A stretch of 64,000 nucleotides of DNA from Musa acuminata AAA Group (taxonomy: Eukaryota; Streptophyta; Magnoliopsida; Zingiberales; Musaceae). Positions 33,551 through 42,887 of the stretch are shown piece after piece. The notes under the pieces were generated by a model. It was not told the origin of the DNA and did not search any database. It saw only the letters and a list, made by a program, of their open reading frames with translations. The position numbers and the translations under genes were made by a program. The number at the start of each line of letters is the position of its first letter. Position 1 is the stretch's first letter. The stretch spans positions 18,128,001 through 18,192,000 of the forward strand of contig NC_088327.1 in assembly GCF_036884655.1 (NCBI RefSeq). The letters are read 5' to 3'.

Positions 33551-33660
33551 GTTGCTATCTGAAACTCTTTTCACATAAATGGAGAAGCCAGGGTTGACCA
33601 AGATGCAATGCAAATTGCTATCTGAAACTCTTTTCACGAGAAGCCAGGGTTGACCAAGAA
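33551..33660. repeat. Tandem duplication of about 60 bp
   Basis: TTGCTATCTGAAACTCTTTT followed by GAGAAGCCAGGGTTGACCAA occurs twice in direct order. It lies about 200 bp beyond the 3' end of the OVATE-family gene. Confidence 0.8.
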
Positions 33661-33860
33661 CACGTTGATTACATATTAAATGCATATCCTCATTACACCA
33701 ACTGCAGACACTGCTATCAGAAAAGATCACTACTAAGACCAGCTCACTATCATTTCATAGTAGTTCTATGCCACTCTTCGTTCATGTGCATGACATGACA
33801 TAATGCAGCAGTCAGTGTTTACTTGTTTTCTATTTAGCATGAGACATCCTCATCCTCCAT

Positions 33861-34436
33861 CTAAAAGATGGAAGAGGGAGAAGAGGAATGAGGAGGAGGC
33901 GACGAAGAAGCAAGACTCAGAAGCAAATCCACGAAGGCACCAACGATGACACCATGGATCCTCTTCCCGTTCATGTTCAAGTACCAAACCAGCATCTCCT
34001 CAAGCCACTCCCAGTCCATCACCCCGTGAGCCACCACCATCTCCTTCATGGACAGCTTAAAGTCCAGATAAGGGTCTATTGAATCCACTGCCATGGCTAT
34101 GCTGCCCTCCAACGGAGTAGTAGTACTCCCGGCATTGCGCGTCTCGGCCTCCACTATCGAGCTGGTTGCGCCCGCCGGCTCGAAGAAAAGCCGGTCGGAC
34201 CTTAGTCCATGAATCATCGCCTCGATCGCATCGCTGGCTGAAGCCTCCAACACCGTGGAGAAGCTCTCCGGTGCTGGAGCTGATATGAAGTCGACGTAGA
34301 CTTCACCTTCCTTCCTGAAGGAGTGGGTCTTCGGGTGCTTGCAGGAAGGCCACGGCCATGAAGGAGGAGGAGAAGAGGAAGGCCTACTTCCTGCCATCCT
34401 ATAGAAGAGGGACGTCAAGTGTAGCTTCTTACCCAT
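33861..34436 (-). CDS. OVATE family protein (OFP)
   Basis: A single-exon ORF of 191 residues. The start MGKKLHLTSLF is typical of one OFP subgroup. RLFFEP at 82-87 precedes TSSIVEAE, as in the OFP13/15/16/18-like group, and residues about 112-174 form the OVATE domain (DPYLDFKLSMKEMVV, DWEWLEEMLVWYLNMN, HGVIVGAFVDLL). A serine/proline-rich tail ends the protein. OFPs are plant-specific transcriptional regulators that bind TALE homeodomain and TRM proteins and affect organ shape. The reading frame is undamaged, its codon third positions are GC-rich (a monocot habit), and a TATA box lies about 95 bp upstream. It is the only intact host gene seen, standing between blocks of retroelements. The exact paralogue cannot be named. 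Confidence 0.93.
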   Translation of the reverse strand: MGKKLHLTSLFYRMAGSRPSSSPPPSWPWPSCKHPKTHSFRKEGEVYVDFISAPAPESFSTVLEASASDAIEAMIHGLRSDRLFFEPAGATSSIVEAETRNAGSTTTPLEGSIAMAVDSIDPYLDFKLSMKEMVVAHGVMDWEWLEEMLVWYLNMNGKRIHGVIVGAFVDLLLSLASSSPPPHSSSPSSIF

Positions 34437-34528
34437 ACGGACTCCTTTTTTTGGACTCGGAAAAGGATCGGAGAGGGGAACTTGAGATGAGGTTTTGAAT
34501 TGAGAAGAGCTTGTGGCTGTTGCTCAGG

Positions 34529-34537
34529 CTTTATAAC
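34529..34537 (-). promoter_or_regulatory. TATA box of the OVATE-family gene
   Basis: GTTATAAAG on the minus strand, about 95 bp before the ATG, which would give a leader of roughly 60 nt. The position fits a core promoter. Confidence 0.6.
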
Positions 34538-36820
34538 AAACACCATGGGAGATTAGGTTTGGGGGGTTTGAAGCCAAAGAGGGAGGGAAAGAGGAGGAGA
34601 ACTCGTGGGGACACTACTCGCCTGTACAATAAATTAACACAGGTTGGAGGGCATCAGTACTTGTATTGAATACACGACACTGAAGAGTAGTTGCCATTAC
34701 AAAGGGATTTCTTGTGGTGCTATGATGAGCACTTTTTCTTCCCTTTACAACAGGATCATGCAGGGATGCGAGTCTCAGCTATACATCTGTCATGCCTCAG
34801 TAGGGTTCATTACTTCATTACATCTCTTTCATCGAATGCATGTTAGGTTGCTGCCCTTGTTGGGTGGGTGGTGTTGGAGATGCTTTCATTCTTTTCTCCC
34901 TGTGCCCTTTCCTAAAAGAAGTAATCATCTGCCTGTTACTATAAGATACAGCAGAAATCAGCAAAACTAATACAAGTCTGGGCTTGAAGTATCACCTCGA
35001 GTTGCTCAAGCAATTTGCCAAGCAGTGACATGAGTTAAAATTTACTGTTCCGCTTCTTCCCTTCAAACGTTGCATTGGATATGTCATGGTTTGCCACTGA
35101 ATCCAAGCATACATTTCTCAGAGACAGAAAAGGCCACACTCCGGAGTTAACTCCAAGAGGGTGGCTGGCCATCGACCACTGAAGAAGACAAACAAGGTGG
35201 ACCTCGGAATACCACGTGATGGAGGTCCGACACATTGCAAGCTTGTAATGTTGCGAGTCCCGATTGGAGTTCACATACTGAGCAAAAAAAGCAGTATAGC
35301 ATGAGTGTTTGGCTGTTTCTTCCTTCTTCTACCTGTAGTGCATTTGCCTTTTACATCCTGCAGCTGCAAGTGTTTGCAAATATAAGAAGCATTTTGGCTG
35401 CTTGTAACCTGAGGCTGCATGGAGCGAGTTCAAAGCACAGGTTTGATCAGGTTTTAACACCTTCCTACAAGACCATCTGCAGACAAATAATCTGTAGGTA
35501 GCTTTGCAGGTTTGGACAATAGGTTGTAAATATACATACCCGTGCAGTCAGTCCCCCCTTTACAGGCATTCAAACAAGTGATGGTTTTAGCTGCTTGTAA
35601 TGGGGAATCTATAGTCCCAATCATGGACAACAAAACACTCTTACTGCATCGTGGATTCAAACTGGCATGCATGAGCATGTCGAGCATGTCAGAGTGTAGA
35701 ATCATCATATTGCTGCTATATCTGCCTTGTGGTCTTTTACTTGCCTCATTTCTTCGAAACCACCCGCGTCACAAAGTTAACAATCTGATGACCATTATCC
35801 ATTATAATCCTTGTGTGTTGTTAGACTTTTGTACCTACTAAACAGGTTTCAACCCACTCAATCTCTTCAGTCTTTCCATCTTGATGTCATGGATCTCTGT
35901 CCCTACTTGCAACACGATACATCATATGACACCAAGCTGCACAAAATATTCTTCTGAAATCACTGCTCATTAGGTTCTTTTTGCCCTCAACCATGCACTT
36001 CCAAAATCCTCCAAATATTCCTAGTGTGAACAGGAGGTAACACTGGCTTGTCTCTTAGCAGAGCATCTATCATGGCACTGGGGTCTTCAAACGCCTGGCA
36101 ATGATCACTTCACAACTCAGGATTCATAAGAATGGCAAGAAGATTAGACATCATAGTCCAACATGATTCCATTTTGTGTTGGAAGAGTTTGTCCAATATG
36201 CTTCATCCTATTGCCTAAAACTCTCTTCCCTTTTATGATCACTGGTTTAAATAGGAGCAAGGGCTCAGAACCAGTGATTCAATCTTGTCTCCACAGTTTG
36301 TGTCTTCATGCCCTGCAGATAACTGTCACCTAATGATTGCAAAAGCCAATAGATTACGACATGACCAATCTTTGTGGAACAATACATACATCAGTTCCTT
36401 CAAATCTTGTGCTTCCTGACCTTCTGTCCTAGCTGCAGCACAAACGAGTGCGCTTCATACCAATGCTGCAGTCGAATAAGCATTTACTCTGTGAAAGATG
36501 ATGCAGACTGAGGCAGCCATTCCTTACAGGATTGCTTGTACTATGTCTTACAATATCACTTTCAGACACATTTCTCACAGGCATTAGTTTTGATGGCTTT
36601 ATCTGAGACAGAATAATAGTACACCAAATGATAACTTGTCATTCTTACTGTCAAAATATTTCGTCAGATTCTGGACTTGAAATCTCAGATTGCTTATCAA
36701 CGTGCAAAGTAGTGGACACACACACAGAAGCTCCTCAGCTAGCACTCATTAAACCTCTTTACATACATATATAACATGGGTTTCTTATGCCAGGTAGAAC
36801 ATATTTTCTATCAAGAGGTG
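34538..36820. other. Low-copy flank upstream of the OVATE-family gene; no gene recognised
   Basis: About 2.3 kb with balanced composition, not repeated elsewhere in the window. It contains several ORFs of 60-110 codons on both strands (for example 34644-34970 + and 35454-35708 -) without recognisable domains. It may hold distal promoter DNA of the OFP gene, or untranslated and intronic sequence of another gene, but nothing decides this. Confidence 0.5.
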
Positions 36821-36829
36821 AATTGCATT

Positions 36830-38302
36830 ATAGACCTATAAAAGAATAAATCAAATTAACTATTGATTCTTAAAAATTAAAGAGAATCTCTGAAAAAAAA
36901 ATCATATTAAATATAATAAATGTGAGGTATCTATGAAGATTATATAAACCTCAGGTGTTTGATTATGAAGGTCATAGAGCTGGAGTTGTAGTAAGAACAC
37001 TTTCAGTGTAATATTATTACTTTACATTATCCTTATTGTTCACTTGTGTCATAGTTCTATCTCTTCTTCCTATCCATTCAACATTTTGTATCATAGCTAA
37101 GTTAAACCATGGCCTATTCCTCTGTTCTAACTTCAAATCCTTAAATTAACCAAAGAGAATTACAATATATGGTGTATCCAAATAAAGGTTCTTCTAAGCT
37201 CCCAAGATATGTAAGTGTTTATAGAATATAGATTTATTAAACAAAGACCAGAAGAAGGAGCAATGGATAGAGAAACAAAAAAATAACTCAAAGATCAAAA
37301 GAAAAAGAAGAAAAAAATTTTGTTCATAATTTACTAAGGAATTGATGATAAAATGTTTGAGATTATCACTCTAATAAAGACATCAAAAGAGGCTCAGAAA
37401 ATACTTCAAATAGCATTCAACAATGTGGATAAGATAAAAAGATTTGCTTACAAGTTTTACGAGTTGTGTTTGAAAAATTACAAAATAGTACTTATAAATC
37501 TATTTCATCATTTTTATTATTCATCAACTGATAAGAAATGGTAAATAAATAAGTGATCAAAGAGTGATAAAGAAAATTTTCAGATCTCTAGATCTAAAGT
37601 CTGATTTTATTGTTCTAACAAATGAAGAGTCTAATATTTGAAACAAATATCTTTTAAATAACTAGTGTGTTCTCTCCAAATTCACAAACAAAGGCTTACA
37701 AAAATAGAAGAAGAAAAATTTATAGAGTAAGTATTACAAACTAAATTTACTCTTAAGAATAAAAGTGAATCAAAATCTCAAAGAGATGGAATTTATAGAG
37801 AAAAAGAAAGAGATGACATAAATTGAACTAACCAAGAATCCCAAACTAATGAAGGTGACAGAAAAAAATTTAGCTAGGGAGACCGAGAACATAATCGAGG
37901 ATAAGGCTAAGGCTATGGATGTGGCAAAAATTTCAAAGGTCTAAAACACAATGTTATACTTGTAAGAGGTAAATGATGTGACCTTAAGGATTACTATTAA
38001 CAATGATAATCTTTTTAATTTTATCTTTTTAATTTTATTGTTAACAATGATGATCTATTAATCTTCAAAGAAGCTCATAGAGAAGAAAAATATTGACAAG
38101 CAATGAATGAAAGAGAAAATTTATATTATTAACAAAAATTATATATGGGAACTCACTACATTTCTTGAAGATTATCAAGCAATCAATATTAAATAAATCT
38201 TCAAAATAAAAAAAAATTGTTGGAAGAGATAGAGAAATACAAAGCTATATTGATTGCAAAGGGATATAAATAATAATATAAGATTGATTATGAAGAAGTA
38301 TT
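36830..38302 (+). mobile_element. Old copia element of another lineage, left part (LTR, gag, start of RT)
   Basis: A probable LTR end (TCAACA at 37083) is followed by a decayed primer site (TTGTATCATAGC near 37086-37097) and an ATG at 37109. Element E interrupts the sequence at 38303 and it resumes at 60687. Internal sequence between the Gag zinc-knuckle region and the reverse transcriptase is missing. The Gag and RT are of the common plant copia type (as in Tork/Ale relatives), distinct from the Sireviruses around it. Confidence 0.75.
37109..38300 (+). pseudogene. Degenerate copia gag and RT start
   Basis: Gag traces: LTKENYNIWCIQIKVLLSSQ (from about 37137), the helical segment at 37353-37490 (IDDKMFEIITLIKTSKEAQK, VDKIKRFAY), LTLKNKSESKSQRDG near 37745-37790, and QCYTCKR near 37950, a remnant of the zinc knuckle. 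RT traces from about 38070: EAHREEKY, then YKAILIAKGYK and IDYEEVF at the E boundary, matching the standard copia RT start ([19 protein letters not shown]). Stops and frameshifts are numerous. Confidence 0.75.
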
Positions 38303-39645
38303 TATTGAATCTCGGATTTTAATAATGAAATCAATTGATGTATTAGTCATCTCATCTGCGTTTTGAGTGACGTAGGAATAGCTTCGATCAGGATAGGCAA
38401 ATTGATTGAAGCAGGAGGAATCAAATGTTGGGCCAGAGTGGAACATATCAGAAGATTGGACGTCGAGCCAGAGGATCAATCGACGTGTCGGCAGAAGGCT
38501 TCGTGCCACAAGTTCGGGCATCGGGCCTAGAAGAGCGGACATTACACCAAAAAGATCGGAGTTGCGGAGGTCAACATGCCGATTGGGCAAAAGGCCGCAA
38601 AAGAGGACGATGCGCCAAAGGATCGGATGAAACGCCAATGAACCAATGACATATCGGACAACATAGAATTCACTTGTAATCGATTATATCTGGATCGAGT
38701 TAGTTTAAACTTTAATTGAGTCGATTTTGAATGTAATTAGGCCAACTCAATTAGGGGGCCAATTGGGCCTGAATCAGGGCTGAATTGGGCTTATTGTTTA
38801 GCTCATTCAGTGTACTATAGTAGGGTCTGGCGATGTATCACCCAGATACAATCTTCAAGATTATGTCAAGCAGTGGTACCGTTAAAGACTGTGTCTAAGT
38901 GGTACTACCCAAACACAGTCATCAAAACTATGTCAGGCGATGGTGCCACTAAACTAGGCGGTGGTACCGCCTAGACATAGTCTCATAGATTATGTCATGT
39001 GGTAGTACCACTAAACTGAGAGGTGATACCGCTCATTGTCAGTGTTGTAGGCGGTGGTACCGCCATCACTCAGGAAACCCAGGATGAGACATTTGTTGGC
39101 TCCAATTTTGAAGTCATTTGGGGTCTATAAATACCCCAGCTATTCCTACATGGAGAAGTAAAAATTGAGCACGAAATTGAGTTGGAAAAGGGGAAAAATA
39201 CTTAAGAAAAAATTAGGAAACTCTCTTAGGATTTAGGATCACTTCTTCCTAGTATTTAGAATTTTGTCTAAAGGGAGAAGTAAGGCCTAAGAAAGAGAGG
39301 CTTATAAGGATTGTCTCCTAAACCCGTGAAAAGAAGAAAGAGTATGAAAGAGTAGTTGATCTTCGCCCATTAAAAGAAGATCGTTAGTGGATGTCAGTGG
39401 CCTCAACGGAAGAAGAATCGGGAGTGGATGTAGGTCACGATGACCGAACCACTATAAAACTCGGTTTGCATTTACTCCTTGCAATTTACCTTTACTTGCT
39501 TTACTTTCTCATTATACTCTTATGAACACTTTCAAGTTTAATATCTTTCCGAAACGGGTTTTATCGAAACGAAGATTTTCGAACCGACGACGTTTTTATC
39601 TGCTGCACTAATTCACCCCTCCCTAGTGCTGACTTGTTCCTAACA
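38303..39645 (+). repeat. 5' LTR of element E
   Basis: 1343 bp, TATTGAATCTCGG (TG changed to TA) to GTTCCTAACA. Palindromes at 38870-39070, TATAAATA near 39126. Lacks the GTCGGA-rich block of the G LTR. Differs at many sites from the 3' LTR at 59313. Confidence 0.9.
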
Positions 39646-39647
39646 AT

Positions 39648-39660
39648 TGGTATCAGAGCT
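39648..39660 (+). promoter_or_regulatory. Primer-binding site of element E
   Basis: TGGTATCAGAGCT, two bases after the LTR. Confidence 0.92.
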
Positions 39661-39695
39661 ATGGTTTTTCTCATTTGGTTTAACACCCAAGATAA

Positions 39696-40458
39696 ATGGC
39701 TCTTTTCGGCTTTCAAGAGGGTCACTCTCTCATTCATTCTCCCATGTTCAATTGGACGGACTACATATATTAGAAAACTCAAGTGAGAGTTTTCTTGCTT
39801 TCTTTGGATTTAAATTTATGAAATATTATTGAAAACAGATTTCAAAAGTCTTCTCTTTCAATGAACAATTGGAATGAGGGAGAATAAGACTTTCTCTTTA
39901 AATGTCAAGGCTATGAATGTCTTGTTTTACGCCTTAGATAAAAATGAGTTCAATAGAGTGTCTATTTGTGAAATCACTTTCGATATTTGGCATACTCTTG
40001 AAACCACACACGAAGGCACGAGTAGAGTAAAATATTCTAAAGTAAATCTTTTGATGCATGATTTTGAGTTATTTTGAACGAACCCAAGTGAAACTATTGT
40101 TGACATATACACTCGTTTTACGGATATCATCAATAGTTTAAAAGCTCTTGGCAAATGTTTTTTGAATTTTGAGCTTATTAACAATATATTAAGATCCCTT
40201 CCAAAAAGTTAGGATCCTAAAATAACCGTAATATAAGAAACCCAAGACCTAAACAACCTTGCTCTTGAAGAACTTATCAAGTCATTAATGACCTATAAAA
40301 TGACATGCAAGGCACATGATCAACTGAATGAACATGAGAACAACCTTCCGAAGAACAGGAAGGATTTGACACTTCAAATAATATAATACCACTTGAGTGA
40401 TGACTCAAGTGATGATGATGATGATGACCTTGAACACCTCACAATAAAGCTTAAAAAA
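39696..40458 (+). pseudogene. gag: Element E gag, 5' part
   Basis: It starts MALFGFQEGHSLIHSPMFNW at 39696. Nonsense codons include TAG in the YW.KT motif, TAA at about 39884-39886 and TAG in the KSWDPK motif near 40210. The core remains readable (KAMNVLFYALDKNEFNRVSI, FDIWHTLETTHEGTSRV). It is cut by F at 40459. Several of these stops are shared exactly with element J. Confidence 0.87.
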
Positions 40459-40584
40459 TGTTAGGATCGAGAGCACTAAGAGGGGGGGGGGTGAATTAGT
40501 GCAGCGGAAATCTTACAGCGATTAAAATCAAAAGCTGCGTTCGTTCAAAAACTATTATGATGCAAAAGCAAATTCTCAGTTTGT

Positions 40585-40762
40585 AACTAAGTGCAGTTTG
40601 CGTCTAAGCGCAGATTGCGTCTAAGCGCAATTTACGTCTAAACGCAGTTTGCGTCTAAACGCAGTTTTACGTCTAAACGCAGTTTTACGTCTAAACGCAG
40701 TTTTACGTCTAAACGCAGTTTTACGTCTAAACACAGTTTTGCGTCTAAACGCAGAAACTGAA
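40585..40762. repeat. Tandem array of about 20-bp units in the F LTR
   Basis: Eight or nine units based on GCGTCTAAACGCAGTTTTA, the central ones perfect, the outer ones with GCGC or CAAT variants. Each unit holds the inverted repeat GCGT-CTAA-ACGC. Identical array in the partner LTR at 54809-54986. It lies in the transcribed, 3'-proximal part of the LTR (minus-strand sense). Confidence 0.92.
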
Positions 40763-41394
40763 CTTTGAAAATCTTTTTGTGAATGTGCAAAAAGCAGTTC
40801 GCAGTTATGAATGGAATCAAAGCGTAAGCGTAAACTGCGATGTAAAGATTGTACGAAAACACCGATTTACGTCTCAATGCAGATTCGGAAAGATCTGAAC
40901 TTAGAGAATCGTTCGTAAAAGCGCAGAGAGCAGTAGCTATGTAGGAGGTTTGCAGTAATGATAAAATGCTCAAAAATAAACACAAACCAGAGATTTAGAG
41001 TGGTTCGGTCAGTCTTGACCTACTCCACTTTTGGCTTCCTCCACCGATGAGGTTGCCGACGTCAACTAGATGCCTTCCTTCAATGGGCGAAGGCCAACTG
41101 CCCTTTTACAGTTTCTCTCCTTTTGACAGGCTCAGGAGACAACCTTTACAGATCCTTTCTCTCCTCTCTTTACAACTCAAAACTTGAAGAACAGAAGGAG
41201 GAGAACTTTAGGACTTTACACAAATTTGAGCTCTTAGAATCACTGAAAAGATCAAGAATTCGGTGTGGATCTGTATCTCTTCAGTGCTGAATTGGTGGGG
41301 TATTTATAGGCCCCAACCCAATTCAAACTTCGAGCTCAAAACGATCAAATCGATCAAATCCCAGAATTCTGGGATCAGGCGGTTGCACCTCTTG

Positions 41395-42005
41395 ACTGGA
41401 GAGGTGGCACCGCCTGGCAGAGCTCGAGGACTGAGCTCAGGCGATTGCCTCTCTCTGCCAGAGCTCGAAGACTGAGCTCGATGGTCGCATCACCTGGCAG
41501 AGCTCGAAGACTGAGCTTGGTGGTTGCATCACCTGGCAGAGCTCGAAACTGAGCTTGGTGGTTGCATCACCTGGCAGAGCTCCAAACTGAGCTCAGGCTG
41601 ATGCACCTCTCTGCCAGAGCTCGAAGACTGAGCTTGGTGATTGCATCACCTGGCAGTGCTCGAGACTGAGCTCAGGCTGATGCACCTCTCTGCCAGAGCT
41701 CGAAGACTGAGCTCGGTGGTTGCATCGCCTGGCAGAGCTCGAAACTTGAGCTCTGGCGGTGCTACCTCTTGGCAGAGGAGGTTGCACCGCCCAGTCTAGC
41801 TCGAAGACTGAGCTCTGGGCGGTTGCACCTCTCGGCTGGAGCGGTTGCACCTCCCAGCCTCACAGCCCAGGCGGTTGCACCTCCTGGCTGGGGCGGTTGC
41901 ACCTCCCAACCCCACAGCCCAGGCGGTTGCACCTCCTGGCTGGGGCGGTTGCACCTCCCAACCTCACAGCCCTGGGCGGTGCTACCTCCAACCCTGGCGG
42001 TGGCA
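41395..42005. repeat. Tandem arrays upstream of the F LTR promoter
   Basis: A unit of about 40 bp with CAGAGCTCGAAGACTGAGCT and a TGGTTGCATCACCTGG segment is repeated about nine times (41410-41800), then GGCGGTTGCACCTCC units (41815-41985). On the minus strand the array sits just upstream of the TATA box. Identical at 55619-56229 in the other LTR. Confidence 0.9.
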
Positions 42006-42865
42006 CCTCTTCACTATTCCAGCTCACTTGGTTTGGCTCCAAACTTGGTCCAAACCAGTCCGAACTTGGGCCTAATTGGCCCCTACTTGGGTTATAGGAT
42101 TAACACCTAATCCTAACCCTAATTAACGTGCTAACTATGAATTTAAAGACATTTTCTAAGCTATTACAAAGTCCGCAAGTCAAGACTTCTTCTAGCGAGC
42201 TTCCGGCAAACTTCCGGCGGTCTTCCGATGAACTCTCGGAAACCATTCTGCGGACTCCCGGCAAGCTCCTAGACTTCACGATTTGTTCTTAGCGAGTTCC
42301 AACGAGCTTCTTCGGCAAGCTCCGATCTTTCTCGGCGAGCTCCGCGAACTCCCAACGAATCTTCGGACTTCCGTCGAACTCTCGAACTCGCAACAAATCC
42401 TTCGCGCTTGACTCCGACACTTTGTTTCGCTTTATGTCTTCATCGTTATCATAGTTAATCCTGCACAATTAAAACAAAACTTCGATCGAGACAATTAATA
42501 CTAAGCATTAATCATGTTGTCCGACATGTCATTGGTCCCTCGACGCTTCGTCCGATTCTTCGGCACATCGTCCTTTCCTGCAGCCTATTGCCCAATCGGC
42601 CAGTTGACTCCGCAACTCCGATATCCTTGGCACAATACCCGCTCTTCTTGGCCCGATGCCCGAGTCCACGACCCGAAGCCTTCTGTCGATACGTCGACCG
42701 ATCCACCGGCCCGACGTCCAATCTTCTGACATGTTCCTCCGGCACAACATGATGTTCTTGCTTTAATTGTCTCATCCTGATCAAAGCATCCTGCGTCACT
42801 CAAAACGCAGATTAAATCATAAACATATATCAAGTAGTTTCATCATCAAAATACGAGATTCAACA

Positions 42866-42887
42866 ATCTCCCCCTTTTTGATGATGA
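42866..42887 (-). promoter_or_regulatory. Polypurine tract of element F
   Basis: Minus-strand CATCAAAAAGGGGGAGAT abutting the 3' LTR. Confidence 0.92.

Larger units (their letters stand above)
40459..42865 (-). repeat. 3' LTR of element F
   Basis: 2407 bp, TGTTAGGATCGAGAGC to GATTCAACA on the plus strand, nearly twice the size of the other LTRs. The extra length comes from two tandem arrays (40585-40762 and 41395-42005). On the minus strand the order is outer end, GTCGGA-type repeats (42440-42180), palindrome/GAGCTC array, TATA box (about 41300), short-unit array and C-rich end. Confidence 0.94.

Noticed and set aside
34644..34970. 108-codon plus-strand ORF upstream of the OVATE-family gene
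   Set aside because: No recognisable domain, no plausible promoter, and a composition like the rest of the non-coding flank.
35035..35708. Minus-strand ORFs at 35035-35274 and 35454-35708 as exons of a gene
   Set aside because: No family match I could recognise and no consistent splice structure; left as unannotated low-copy DNA.
40585..40762. Regular repeat-spacer look suggesting a CRISPR array
   Set aside because: Units are contiguous with no unique spacers, and lie in a plant LTR.
41759..42110. Overlapping ORFs of 76-113 codons rich in Ala, Pro, Gly and Cys (and their copies at 55983-56334)
   Set aside because: They are translations of the GGCGGTTGCACCTCC array of the F LTR in several frames; no start context, no domain, and all frames are open because the unit lacks stops.
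42512..42833. Antisense ORFs near the outer end of the F LTR (also 56736-57057) as a conserved protein
   Set aside because: Four overlapping frames are open at once in CG-rich LTR sequence, and the related LTRs of E and G (38340-38650, 29760-30020) do not keep any one frame.
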